Of a DNA stretch of 64,000 nt, positions 34,781 to 45,921 are shown in pieces. Below the pieces are notes generated by a model. That model saw nothing but the letters and a program-made list of their open reading frames with translations. It was not told the origin of the DNA and ran no database searches. Position 1 is the first letter of the stretch; each line of letters opens with the position of its first letter. The position numbers and the translations under genes were made by a program. The stretch covers positions 1,860,001 to 1,924,000 of the forward strand of contig RBKR01000003.1 in NCBI GenBank assembly GCA_004835665.1. The letters run 5' to 3'. The stretch is from Phoma sp. XZ068. Its lineage: Eukaryota; Ascomycota; Dothideomycetes; Pleosporales; Didymellaceae.

Positions 34781-37195
34781 TCAGTCGTCGAAAATGCCGA
34801 CAGACTTCTTCCTTCCTTTCCTCCCTCCACTGCCCCTAATCTTCCTATCCTTGTTGTACCGCCCATCTCGATCTCCAAACCTCTTCCCACCACCCGTAAT
34901 CCTATCCTCACCAACATCCACAGCCCTACCATCCTTCTCGCCCACCCCAATCTCAATCGTAACCTTCTTCGGCGTCCTAATCTTCCGTCCCTTGCGATCA
35001 AACTCCTCGTTCGGCTTGCCCAAGCGCACAGACTTGGGAATCCTTGTCTTCGCGCCCAACGCCCACAGGTCGCCCCAACGCGACTTCTTCGCGTCGCGGA
35101 ACGCCTGCTTGCTGAATGACCTGGGCACTGTCCAGCGCTCCAGTGTACCAGCCGGCGTGCACACATCGAGGATGACGTGGCCGCGGCGCTTGAGCGCAGG
35201 GAGAATAAGACGAGGCAGTGTAAGCGGGTTGATTGTGTCGGAGGTGACGAGGTGCGGGTCCTCTGGGTCGTTTGGGTTTTCGGCCCACTCGTGGCCTGCG
35301 AAGGCGGCGTCGGTGGTGGTTTTGTCTTGCTGGACGCCTTTGCCGATGATGTCGTGTTCGGGGAGGCGTTGGTCGCGGCCGCGTTGGACGGCGAGGTAGC
35401 TGAATTGCACGTCCTCGTGGTTTTTGTCTTTGGCGTTGAGAATGCGCTGGAGGTAGGGGGGACGAATGTAGCGCTGTGTGAAGAAGCAGAAGTCCTTCCT
35501 TCCTGCGCTCTTGCCGGGGGTTGAGTACATGGGGCATGGGGCGTGGTTTGTGCAGGGCGCGATGATCATGCCTGTTTCCTTGTGTGTGAAGCGAGTTTCT
35601 TCGTCGGGCTGGGAGACTTGCTCCTCGACTGATGTCTCGATGGTGGTGCTGTTTGGCGAGGAGATGTGTCGTTTTAGGAGCATTTCTCGCGCTGCAGCAA
35701 CTACCTCGAAGCCTCGCGGTAGACCCTTTTCAATCAAGATTAGGACGCCGCCTTTGGGATTGAGGAGCGACCAGTATTTGGAGACCTGGTCTTTGCGGAG
35801 GTACTCCTGCTTGAGCGGCCAGAGGGTGTGTGGGGCGATGATGATGTCGTAGACTTTGCGCGGTTGAGATGTGTTTGCTTGGTCTTCAGACGTGACGTGC
35901 TCTGGAAGGCGAGGGATAAAGGTTGTGTTCTCGAGGAGACGGCTTGCGCGGTGGCGGAGAGTGTCGGCGGTGGCGAGCACTGTAGCTTTGCCCATAGGTG
36001 CGGTCTCTGAGGTCTCTTCTGATTTTGTTTCCTCCAAGGCTGGTTCTTGCGGGGTAGACTCTTCTGAGAGTTCCTGCTTGCTCTCCCACTCGGCCTTCAG
36101 AATCTCTTGCCAGGCGAGTACGCCAACGCCGCCAGAACCCGCGTCTAGAATCGTTCCACCCTTCTTGGCTAACATGTGCTCCATCCAGGGCGTACCCAGA
36201 CGACGTCGAACCTCGACCAGAGCACTCATAACGCTTGCGTATGTGCCAGGCTGTACGGCAGCCATATATGCGTCCGCCTCGATGTTGCCCATCTCTTGCG
36301 AAGGGTCGAGTTTGATGGGTTTCTGTTCCTTGCCCAACCTCGCTGGCGGTACACTCGCGGATTGTGGCAATCCTGGTCCGCCGAAAATGCGATTGGCCGA
36401 CTCGGTGAGGTGCTTGTGGTTCGCGCGTGTGAGGAGTTGTGCGGTGGGATCGACGAGCGTCTCCTTCGGAAGGAAGATGGTGGATGGCGATGGTTTGAAA
36501 CGACCAGCGAGAGTCAGAGGATGTGTGCGCATGAATGGCTCGTCTTCGACCTCCTCATCCTCCCATTCTTCAGCCTCTTCATGCTGGATGCGACTCTGCT
36601 CGTACACATTCGCGTGAAACGTCGCTGCCTTCTGCTCCCTGTACTCTTCCCATTCCTCCGGTGTCATTGACTGTTCGTCTTCCTCTGCCAGGTCGGCCTC
36701 CTCGTCTTCGAAAAGGTCGATCTCTTCGAGCTCACCATTCTCGCCCCTGCGCAAGAGTACCGTTGAGCCATCTGGCTGTTCCTCTGATATGATCTCCTCA
36801 GGTTGCTTCTCCGTCACCAGCAGTTCCTCTGCTGTGTCCACAAAGATGGGCGGTCCGTACAGTCTCTCGTATAACGCGTACTCCTCGGCGGTCAAGTGAT
36901 CGCGCGGTAAAGCATCGCGGAACTGTTGTCGTGCTTTCCGTACGTTGACCTCGATGTTCAATTTGTGTACTGCCGGGTCGGTTGAGGTACCCTCTTTGCT
37001 TGTCGCCTGGTCTGAGGCTTGTTGTTCGCGCCGCAAAAGCGTCGTTGACAGCGCTCGTTGCTGTGAGAAGGAGCTCGCCTGCGCCGGTCGCAGTGCAAGT
37101 GTTGACGCTGGTAACCGTGCATTACGCGCTCGTGTGATTGCAAGGCTGAGGCGACATGATGCGCAAACAGACTGGAAGCCCTTCGCCTTGAGCAT
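34781..37195 (-). CDS. mitochondrial small ribosomal subunit assembly protein Rsm22 (METTL17 family)
   Basis: An 804-residue single-exon protein; the ATG at 37195 is used because the longer frame begins with GTG. The N terminus (MLKAKGFQSVCASC, then many Arg/Ser and no early acids) looks like a mitochondrial presequence. An acidic linker lies around 110-190. The Rsm22 methyltransferase-like core follows: YASVMSALVEVRRRLG, GGTILDAGSGGVGVLAWQE (SAM-binding loop I), YDIIIAPHTLWPL and KGGVLILIEKGLPRG. A cysteine cluster APCTNHAPCPMY ... DFCFFTQRYIRPP matches the iron-sulfur motif of the family. The protein assists maturation of the mitoribosomal small subunit. The C terminus is very basic and Gly-rich. 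Confidence 0.93.
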   Translation of the reverse strand: MLKAKGFQSVCASCRLSLAITRARNARLPASTLALRPAQASSFSQQRALSTTLLRREQQASDQATSKEGTSTDPAVHKLNIEVNVRKARQQFRDALPRDHLTAEEYALYERLYGPPIFVDTAEELLVTEKQPEEIISEEQPDGSTVLLRRGENGELEEIDLFEDEEADLAEEDEQSMTPEEWEEYREQKAATFHANVYEQSRIQHEEAEEWEDEEVEDEPFMRTHPLTLAGRFKPSPSTIFLPKETLVDPTAQLLTRANHKHLTESANRIFGGPGLPQSASVPPARLGKEQKPIKLDPSQEMGNIEADAYMAAVQPGTYASVMSALVEVRRRLGTPWMEHMLAKKGGTILDAGSGGVGVLAWQEILKAEWESKQELSEESTPQEPALEETKSEETSETAPMGKATVLATADTLRHRASRLLENTTFIPRLPEHVTSEDQANTSQPRKVYDIIIAPHTLWPLKQEYLRKDQVSKYWSLLNPKGGVLILIEKGLPRGFEVVAAAREMLLKRHISSPNSTTIETSVEEQVSQPDEETRFTHKETGMIIAPCTNHAPCPMYSTPGKSAGRKDFCFFTQRYIRPPYLQRILNAKDKNHEDVQFSYLAVQRGRDQRLPEHDIIGKGVQQDKTTTDAAFAGHEWAENPNDPEDPHLVTSDTINPLTLPRLILPALKRRGHVILDVCTPAGTLERWTVPRSFSKQAFRDAKKSRWGDLWALGAKTRIPKSVRLGKPNEEFDRKGRKIRTPKKVTIEIGVGEKDGRAVDVGEDRITGGGKRFGDRDGRYNKDRKIRGSGGRKGRKKSVGIFDD

Positions 37196-37895
37196 GATCG
37201 CGCTGGTAGGCTTGTCAATGTCCTGGATCTGCTGCGGCGCGGAAGTCAGAAAGTTCGCCGCATTCACTGCCAGGGTTCACGCTAGCGGGTGCGTTCAACC
37301 AATCACATTTAAGGCGTTGAAGGCAGTTTGAACGGCTTCACAATATCTTAGAGACAGGTTAGGCTTAATTCCCTAATCATGATCTCATGTAGGATCGCAG
37401 ACGGTGGTCTTATTTCGTCCGAACTCTATGTTGTTTATTAATTCTAGATAATGACCTTACGCGTCCCTGAACGCCAGGTGCAACAATGCACTTCCGAAAG
37501 TCTCCCTTCAGATGAACACCAGTAGACATGATAAGGTGCTGAGGTACTGACCAGCTGACAAACCTGCTCTTTTATAGGTCTTACGGGCCGACCATTCTGG
37601 GATCATACCCGACTGCCAACCCGCAGCTTCCGGGATGGGAAGTGATCCACCCCGCATGTACCTATTAACCTCGAGTTATCCTCCCTACATCTCGACACAA
37701 TAATAATCGGAAAAAGATTCACTTCAAGCTCTAGATTACAGTTTGTCTACCGGTTCTTTTTGGGATGCCCCACCCAGTACTACATTAAGTCTTACTAGCT
37801 GTCAGTGTTTCTAGTGGAGCATAAGACTAGCTTAACCGCGGTATTTTAATGCACTTCATCCGCCACTTGAAGCCAAATCCACTGGAGCTGTCACC
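37196..37895. promoter_or_regulatory. divergent intergenic region, RSM22 / FAD oxidoreductase
   Basis: A 700-bp region holding the promoters of two divergent genes. The half near the oxidoreductase is AT-richer. No operator is identified. Confidence 0.45.
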
Positions 37896-39489
37896 ATGGT
37901 TTCAATTGTTGAGAACTTCGATTACACCTCGCTGAAAGAGCTATTGAAAAATACTAAGGCCGAGGTGTTGACTCCTCAGGACGGGCAAAAATATGAAGAC
38001 ATCATTCAGAGGTGGAGCGAGCATTGTGTCAAAAGAGCTGTATGTCTTGCATCACTCCCTTTGATTCACAGTACGGACTGAGCAGTTAAAACATTCGGCA
38101 CCGCTTCCAGCGCCACAGAGTACGTGGACTAATTCACCATCTAGTCCGCTGTTGTAGCAGTCAGATCCACATCTGACGTATCCGCAACGCTTGAACAGAT
38201 TCGCAAGTACAAGCTTCCATTCACAGTTCGAGGAGGCGGACACTCAACCTCTGGTGCTGCATCCATCGAAAATGGTCTCGTCATTGACCTCTCGAAGATG
38301 CGAGGTGTTACCGTCGACCCAGCAGCCCGCACCATCACCGCCGAAGGCGGTACCGTTTGGAAAGACGTCGACGACGCCGCCGCAGAACACGGCCTTGCAA
38401 CCGTAGGTGGCACCGTCAACCACACTGGCGTTGGTGGTCTCACTCTCGGTGGCGGTTACGGCTACCTGAGTGGACAGTATGGCTTGACCATCGACAACCT
38501 GCTCTCCGTCGAAATCGTCCTAGCCTCAGGCGAAGAAGTCATAGCCTCGAAGACCTCCAACGCAGACCTTTTCTGGGCGGTCCGTGGCGCAGGTCGCAAC
38601 TTCGGTGTTGTTACACAGTTCACGTTCCAGGGTTACGAGCAATCGACGCCCGTCTTCGCAGGCCCCCTTGTCTTCCCACCAACTGCTCTCCCCCAGATTG
38701 TAGAGTTTTTGAACAAGTTCCACAAGACGAATGATGGCCGGCAGGCCGTCCTTGTCGCCTTCTCTGCCCCGCCTCCGCAGAACGCTCCCGTCGTTCTGAC
38801 GCAGCTGTTCCATAACGGCACAGAGGAGGAGGCCAAAGCGATATTTGCAGACCTCTTTGCGCTCAACCCCCTCGCAAACATGACCGGCATGATACCCTAC
38901 CCGGAACTCAACAGCATGTTGAATCCTTCTGTTGGCTTCGACGGCCGCAAGTTATTCGGCGGCGGTGCGTTCAAGCTACCCATCGATCCTGCCTTCGTGC
39001 AGGGCGTGTACAATGAGTTCCAGACGTACATCGAGAGCAAGGAGAACTTTGCGATCGCGCAGAGTATGATGTTGTGGGAAGTCGTACCGTACAAGAAGGT
39101 CACGCAGGTGAAGAACGAGGAGACGAGCTTTGCGAACAGGGGCGATTACTATAATGTCGCGACCGCGTTCAAGTGGTATGTGCCTACATCCTTTGTCACC
39201 TAGTGTGCGTCGCTAATAAGATATGTCTAGGTTCGACCCTACTCTCGACGACGAGATCCGCAATTTCTCACGCTCGTTGCTGAAGAAGGCTTCTGAGAGT
39301 GCTGCGAACAGGTCGAAGGATGGCGGCGTGGGCCAGTACGGCAATTATGCCAGCGCAGATGTCGCGGCGAACGAGATCTTTGGCGAGAACGTGAGGCGTT
39401 TGGAGGATCTGAAGCAGAAATACGATCCGGACAACTTGTTCAGCCATGGTACAAAGCTCACACCGCGGCCGCTGGTTGTGGTCAACTAG
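37896..39489 (+). CDS. FAD-linked oxidoreductase (berberine-bridge-enzyme-like)
   Basis: Three exons: 37896-38039, 38145-39175, 39231-39489, giving 477 residues. The PCMH-type FAD domain spans about 40-215: AVVAVRSTSDVSATLE, PFTVRGGGHSTSG (His for 8-alpha-histidyl FAD), VIDLSKMRGVTVD, ATVGGTVNHTGVGGLTLGGGYG, and FWAVRGAGRNFGVVT. The Cys that gives a second covalent FAD link in plant BBE-type enzymes is replaced here (TVNHTGVGG), so mono-covalent attachment is expected. The C-terminal BBE module ends with KQKYDPDNLFSHG. There is no signal peptide, suggesting a cytosolic enzyme, unlike many secreted relatives. The substrate is unknown. The first intron (105 nt) uses branch ACTAAT and acceptor CTAG; its 3' end is set by alignment with the family. 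Confidence 0.9.
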
Positions 39490-39764
39490 ATCAAGCGACA
39501 TACTCATATAGTAGGCATAGAGAATGACGCTGCATTAGTAGTAAGAAACATATGCTAGTATCATTGAACATGCTTGAAATTATCGATCCCTTTAATCGTT
39601 CGTTTGAACTTCGCCACTGTGACCTGTCTCGGCATGCAGCCTGATCTCACGCAGTTCATATCTGCAGTATTTTCCACTCCGATCGCCATCCATCTGGCAG
39701 CATCTCGCATCTTCCCTTTCTCACCCACACAATCCCCTCGCCAGCCTTTTCAGACCTCTCCACC

Positions 39765-40317
39765 TCAAACATCCTTCATCAACTCCTCCAACTCCTCATC
39801 CTCATCCCACCCCCCACCCCCCCTCCGATTCACCACAATCTTACTCTCCTCCTTTTCATTCTGCTCCGCCACCGCCCCCAGAATATCCTTCAACTGGTCC
39901 TCCGACACCTTCTGCCTGATCTGGCCCGTGCGCGCGAGCATAATAAGCCGGTTCTCGATGTCCGTCGCGCGGGACTCTTTGACGAGGCGGATGCGGCCGA
40001 GGCGGTCTGCTGCGTCGGGGGTGAGGATTTGGGAGAGGATGTGTTGGCGTTGGTCGGCTGTTGTGTGGAATTAGCATCGTGTTATGGCGTGTTTAAAGTG
40101 GATGTTGTAGGAGATATGGAAGCGGAGGCGACGTACATTCTTGTTGTCTATGGAGGTGTCAGCGGTGCTTCTGTTGTTGTAAGGGAGGTATGGGAGGGTT
40201 TCACCTCCGCTGGTCTTGCTCTGAGCCTTCGCCGGGACTGCCGCGCCCGCCACCGCCTTGCTGCTGGAGCTGCTGGAGGCGCGCCTGCCTGATTTGTTCG
40301 AGGTCGGCGTCGGACAT
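39765..40317 (-). CDS. PDCD5/TFAR19 family protein
   Basis: Three exons on the minus strand: 40317-40205, 40147-40137, 40057-39765, giving 138 residues. It starts MSDADLEQIRQARLQQLQQQ, has a Gly-rich linker, then QDQRRQQESDQRQHILSQIL, PDAADRLGRIRLVKESRA, ENRLIMLARTGQIRQKV and EDQLKDIL, and ends in an acidic tail with VVNRRGGWDEDEE. This is the conserved helical core of PDCD5, a DNA/chaperonin-associated protein of archaea and eukaryotes. The middle exon is only 11 nt (codes for part of RQQES); without it the frame is lost, and with it the match to the family is continuous. Introns are 57 and 79 nt. Confidence 0.92.
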
Positions 40318-40702
40318 GGTGGTGTTTGTTGTGGGTGTGTTTGGGGGGCTGTCGAAAAGTGGTGTTATGACGTGCGGGGTTGGGAGCTGGTGGGGCAAGC
40401 TTCGGTTTCGCAAAGGACAATCAAATATGATGTGCAACTACTTTGGATTTCAACTTCACTTTGTTTGTATAATGGGTCTTTATCGCCTATTCTTGATGAG
40501 CATGTTCAATTGATGCAAGGTCTTCTCTCAGGATTTCGGTGTGTCTCGAGAGTAAGTAGGTTGTTTACGGTAAGTCTTCAGAAGCTCGATGAATATCACG
40601 TAAGTTAAGGATTGAAATTCAATGTTCCGAGATTTGGACGAATGCAAAGTATAATAAGAATATCGGAAGAATAGATCTCATACCACCCGCCACCGTCCAG
40701 CA
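40318..40702. other. intergenic, PDCD5 promoter and UBX gene 3' flank
   Basis: A 385-bp region with no recognised gene. Confidence 0.45.
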
Positions 40703-42296
40703 CTACCCCCGGTCATCAGGTCTTGGTTCGACGTTGGACTAAAACACGGTCAGCATGTACACTATCTCAACGGCGCAGCTCCGCACTTACCTGATTCCCA
40801 TTGTAGAATTGCTGGTTCCGTGGCTCCCTGGCTCTCTGATCGGCAAGTGTTCTCACCCTGATACTTCCCTGCTCGTCCCTCTCAGGCCGCGAACTCTCAG
40901 ACTGCGACCCACTTCCACTCCCACCGCCTACAGCCTGCCCCTCACTTGGTTGGGGCGCGGAAGCACCGGTTCCCAAGAACGAACCCAGTATACCTCCAGC
41001 GTATCCAACGGTTGATGACAAAAGACCAAATGCGCTGCTAACAAGTCCTGTTGTTGTTCCAGCAAGGAGATTCGTCGTCCCGCCTGCGTACGCATCCGTG
41101 TAGCCTTTGACAGGTACAAGGACCAGAGTTGCGCTCGGCGCTAGGTCGATGTCGCCAAGTGTTTGGTTCTCGTCGCCGGCGGAGAGCTCGCGACTCGGTA
41201 GGGGTGCGAGTATGTGTTTGAAGAAGTAGGGGGGAAGGGCGCGGTTGTTGATATTCGGGTCGTCCGAGTCGAGCTTCGCAAACTCCTCGTCTATCCATTT
41301 GCGTACTTCCTTTTCAAGTGTTGCTGTCCGTGGGAATGTGGAGCGAATAGTACGGCCGTCGAAGAGACGTATGTTAAGATTCACATTCGGCGCCTGTGAT
41401 CCTCGTGTTGAAGTTATTGTTCGAGACTGGGTTTGTGCCTGGGTGTTTGCGGTTCGTTCTTGTTCGCGTTCGGCTTTCCGTGCTTCTGCCTGGGCCTTGC
41501 GTTCAGCCTTGTCTTGCTCAATACGTGCCTTGATACGTGCTAGCTCCTCGGCGTCCTCCTTTTTCTTCTTTTGCAACGCAGCACGAGCGGCTTGTTGCGC
41601 GGAATTTGTGGTAGTGGAAGACGCTGCAAGGCCAGCCTGTGGAGAAGCCTCAGCTCGTTGCTTGCCTTTGGCGTTGGATGGTGTAGAGATAGTCGTCTGC
41701 GCTGGCGCACGTACCGGTGCTCGCGGTGCCGATGCTATTGGTCTCGTTGCGGGTGTTGGGGTCGCTGTGGTTTCCTCGTCTCCATACAAATCATCCTCCG
41801 CCTGCGCAGTGCTTGCTTGCGCTGGCGCTGAACCAGGGATAGCCGCTGCACCCAGGACCTTCCGTACCGCGTTCACAAACTCTTCCTGGCCAACTTCGCT
41901 CCCAAGTTGCAATTGTAACTGTCCATTGTGAATGACAACCAACGTAGGCGCGCTCTCGATCTTGCAGAACGCGGCGAGGAACCCAGCTTCAGTCGACCCG
42001 TTTTCGAGGCGCAAGAGGATGGCTTTCTGTTCGAGGAGGCTGGATAACTGAAATAGTCAGATCTGGAGCTAGGATCGATATGCACGTGTGGGTGCGACTG
42101 AGGTAGAAGACATACCCAACCGCTCCTTAGCCACTCATCCTCCCACTGCTTGCTGGTTGCGCCATCGTCTAGGCAACTGGTTAGTGTAGTTCTTAGATGA
42201 CATGGCTGCGCATATACCTCGCACGAAACAGGCTACAAGCTTCTGTTGCTGGATAGCCTGGCCAATCCCGCTCTGTAATGTGCCCTCGTAAAACAT
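40703..42296 (-). CDS. UBX-domain protein, UBXN4/Ubx7-like
   Basis: Four exons on the minus strand: 42296-42218, 42168-42116, 42047-40791, 40738-40703, giving 474 residues. Residues 1-110 form a thioredoxin-like domain without the CxxC (starts MFYEGTLQSGIGQAI, then KQWEDEW and APTLVVIHNGQ), as in UBXN4. A low-complexity region, then a Lys/Glu/Arg helix (about 195-245) precede the UBX domain (about 260-360: NLNIRLFDGRTIRSTF, a KWIDEEF helix, LPSRELS, TLGDIDLAPSATLVLVP). A hydrophobic Gly-rich stretch follows (LVSSAFGLLSSTVGYAGG), which in UBXN4 anchors the protein in the ER membrane. The expected role is Cdc48/p97 recruitment in ER-associated degradation. The last exon adds 11 residues. Without splicing, the frame stops shortly after NGNQ. 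Confidence 0.9.
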
Positions 42297-42636
42297 GGTG
42301 TGATGTGGTAACACTGCAGGTTATCGGCAACGTCGCGGGGAGATAGCCGGAGTTTGGCTTGGGTGGTTCCCACTATGGGCCCACTTTACTAGTTCCCGCG
42401 GGGGTTCTAGCGACTTGCGACGATCATTCAACACCTACCGACACGCTCTTGAGGGGGTGTCAATGCCTCAGGGCACGGCATGTGGGTCGGCATTGAAGGC
42501 TCGGGAGCGCACAGATACACATATGCACAAGCACCGCCTCAGATTGTGTACTTCACAGCGGACGCATTTGGCTTCAAAAATAGTTCTTTAGAGCTTCATA
42601 GTCATTCACCTTTTCCAATACGCACGTCTAAAATAC
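42297..42636. other. intergenic, UBX gene promoter and SEC21 3' flank
   Basis: A 340-bp region with no recognised gene. The small plus-strand frame at 42480-42689 overlaps the SEC21 stop and has no support. Confidence 0.45.
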
Positions 42637-45484
42637 TCATGCTACACTGCCGACTACCAGCGCCGCAACACCCTCTTCTTCACTCCTGACATCGATCTTC
42701 ATTGTGACACCTGTTCTTGCGCTGAACGCCATTCTAATCGTAGCGGCAACCTTGCCACCAGTTACTGTCTTTCCGTAAAGCTTGAGGGTATGTGTTGTGT
42801 TTGAAAGTGCAACGTCTGTGCCCTCGAGTGGTTGCAAGCTCAGTGTCTTTGTGAGCTGTTCTGTCGCATCTGGATGGCTGTTAGTAAAGAGAGTCCCGTC
42901 AACAAGTAGTGGGAATGACATACCTGATATGCTCTTCATCTCGCTCAACTGCAATGTTTCTGTTGCTGAGTCGCCGTTGGCCTGATCCCACACGTTGTCA
43001 AAGCTGCCAGCGTACGCTGGAACAACGTAATCAGCTCCGTTGAGATCCAAGTCTTCAACCTGGTACTCGTCAGGATACCCGTCACCCTCTTCAGGCTCTT
43101 GCGTGCTTGGGTCGATCTCCTTGCTGGTGAACTTAAGCACGTTGGTGAAGGTAGTGGCAATAAATTGCGATTCGGTTTCGAGGCGCTTGAAGGAGACGTA
43201 GACGGTGCCGGGCTCGTTCGTGGCGAGTTTCGGTGCCGGGATGATGAACTCCTCTTCTAGCTGAACATCGCCATCGTCCTCTGGCGCAACCACCATCTCG
43301 ACATCGAGGAGAACTGTATCGGGGAGGGTGTTCTTGATGTTGTACTGAAGAACGACATGGTCCTTGAAGATGTGTTTGACAGCTGTGACGACGTACTCGG
43401 TCTCTGTCTCGGTGAGCTCGATGAGCTCGCTTGACTTGAGGACACCACCGTGCGCCGCAAGCTCGGGAATCTTCTGCAGCTCTTCCTGATACTTCTGAGC
43501 ATTGTTCGCGGCTGATGCAGCTGCCTCGGCGCCAGCCTTCGATGGAGCCTTTGTAGCGCTGGGAGCCTTGATAGTGGGTGTAGCACCTTCGGTCTTCTTG
43601 GAAAGATCTGCGGCATCTGCTTGTTCACGCGAGACGGTGGGGATCTTGGTGATGTCGAAAGCAGTCTCGAAGGTGTCGCGAGAGTCAGAGCTGACGTACA
43701 TAGCAAGCTGGTGCTCAAGAACAGGCAAGGAGAACATTGAGTCGTTGCGAATGAAGCTGAGCGCCAAGTCGTCATCCTGGTCCATCAATCGAAGGTTCAG
43801 TGCAGCGCGATCACGGACCTCGTCATCGACATCATCGAGACAGCGGGTAAGAAGGACGTGCACCGACTTCTTGATCTCAGGGTCCTTCTGGCCAACACCG
43901 AACTTAGCCAACGCAGAGGTGGCAGCAGCTCGGACAATGGCGTTCTCCAGAACAACACGGTTGTAGATGTATCGGATGTACTTGGTGGGGTGAGGCGTAG
44001 AAGGACCTTCGCGACCAAGCACGAACAAGATACGGACAGCAAGCTTGGTGAATTCGCAGTCTTCAATGAACTCGCAAAGGGTTGCCAGCGCATCCTCCTT
44101 GGCTTCAGGCACGAAGCGAATGAGGTCCATGATAGCTTCAACAACAGATCGCTTGAACTCGTAGCCTCCCTCGTCGCGCAGAATGCCGCTGAGGAAAGCC
44201 AGGAAGCCGGACTGCTTGGCCTTGAACTTGAGGGCCAAGGTGCGTACAGCCTCTACAATGGTAACCTTGAACTCGTCCGTGATCTCGGCCATGAAGCCGG
44301 TGATCTGCTTCATGAGCCTATCCACCGAAGACTCATTGCCAGTCTTGAGCAGTGTAGTGATGGCGAATGTAGCGATGCTGCGGTTGGAGTTGGTGATGAG
44401 CGACTCAATATCCTGGTTACATGTGCGAACTGCGTCAGGTTTGAACGAAGCCATCTGGGACAGGATTCTGAGCGCAGCAAACTTGGTGACGGCACGAGGC
44501 GATGTGAGGAACAGCTGGAGAACGTGGACGGCCTGGACGAGCTCGGCATCGGTAACGTCGCGCATGTCGGCGATGGCCTTTGCAGCCTCGAAGTTGACCA
44601 TCTCGGACTTGTGGCGCAACCATCCGTCGAGGAGTTGCATCATGGGCTATGGCTACGGTTAGTATGTTACGAAATACAATGATGGATTGGCGTACCTTTC
44701 GCAGGTTGGGGTCGTCCTCAGCCAACTTCGCGGCCAGCCTGACGAGCAGAACTGTCGCAGCCGGGCTCTTGACGACGCCAGCAGCCGAGTACTGCTGCAC
44801 CATCTTGACCAAGCTCATGCGGTCGCCAGAGCGCATCTGGTATAGCAGACCAATGGCATGGTACTGTGTCATGTAGTTTGTGCTGGCCTGCAGAGCGGTC
44901 TGGGAACTGCCACCGAATCCACCAAAGAATCCGCCAGACTTGGCTCCAGAAGCCGCCTCAGCCGCCTCAGACTGCCATCTGCGAACGACGTCCTTCGCGA
45001 CGGGGAGCAGGTGGTACGACGAGACGAGAGCAGCCGAGGCTACGGAGGGGTTCTTGTCGACAATGCACGTCTTGACGAGACGCTCGATGGCTTGGACGGT
45101 GGAGGCATCGATAACGCGGCACAGGGCACGAATAGCGTTGGCGCGGTATACGACGTCACTGCCCACAGACGTGTCCTTCATGATGGAGGATGTGACCATG
45201 ATAACGTCGTCGGCGGAGCCCGCAAGCTCCTTGATGACCAGATAGACCATCTGGCGCAGCGAGGCATCCTTGTTCTGGAACAGCTTCGAGATGCCGAAGA
45301 ACAGTGTGGTGGCTTCCTGACGGCCCCAGCTCTCGCCGGTGAACAGGAGCAGCGCGAGCTTGGTGAGGATCACTCTGCACTTTCGCGGTGAGACGGGGCT
45401 CTGGTTGAAGACGCGGGCATCTTGGAACACGGTGGTCTTGTCAATCTGGGCGACGCCGCCAACGTCCTCCTGCTTCTTGTCCAT
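42637..45484 (-). CDS. coatomer subunit gamma (Sec21)
   Basis: Three exons on the minus strand: 45484-44696, 44646-42924, 42869-42637, giving 914 residues, the usual size for gamma-COP. The first 550 residues are HEAT/adaptin repeats (start MDKKQEDVGGVAQIDKTTV; EATTLFFGISKLFQ; YHLLPVAKDVVRRW; MLQ-type repeats). After a Lys/Ala/Ser linker, the appendage begins near EFIIPAPKLATNEPG and ends with QPLEGTDV, NTTHTLKLYGKT and ARTGVTMKIDVRSEE. Gamma-COP is part of the COPI coat that carries cargo from Golgi to ER and binds dilysine signals and ArfGAP. The last intron (42870-42923) is 54 nt, frame-neutral and stop-free; splicing joins SIS to DATEQLTK, which fits the family better than the 18 extra residues. 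Confidence 0.95.
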
Positions 45485-45921
45485 GTTGTGGCTCGAGGTG
45501 CAGCTCTCACTGCGAGCTCTCCCTTAGGTCGAATAAAGTGTCCCGCTCTTGCTCCGCCAAACGTGGCCTTTGCCTGTCGGTGCGAGGGTGGTGTCCAGGC
45601 CTGGCGCTGCAATTGGTCGGGGTCGATTGGGGGTCGGAGAGGGATGCGCCAGCGAGGACTCGGGATTACGTGGTGTTGTGAATTGGTGTACGTTGAAGTT
45701 GCACCCTACTGGCGCCGGTGTGCACTGTGCAGGGGTGCGGTGGGCTGCTGTGTGTTTGGCCTGTTTGTCTGGCTAGTGCTAGCGTGCTGCGAGTTATGCG
45801 GCGGGCTCTGCGGCCAGAAACGGGAAAAGAAGGCGCCATCTTGGGGAGCATTGATATCGCGCAACCCCAACGCCTCCCTCCTCTCCTCCCTTCTTTCTTT
45901 TCTGTGTACCTCACATCGACA
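45485..45921. promoter_or_regulatory. divergent promoter region, SEC21 / LIP5
   Basis: 437 bp between two divergent start codons. It must carry both promoters. No clear operator is seen. CT-rich sequence just before the LIP5 ATG (about 45870-45905) resembles a fungal start region. Confidence 0.5.

Noticed and set aside
41245..41931. 228-codon plus-strand frame
   Set aside because: Antisense to the UBX protein; Ala/Cys/Arg-rich with no conserved pattern.
43858..44682. 274-codon plus-strand frame
   Set aside because: Antisense shadow of the SEC21 HEAT repeats.
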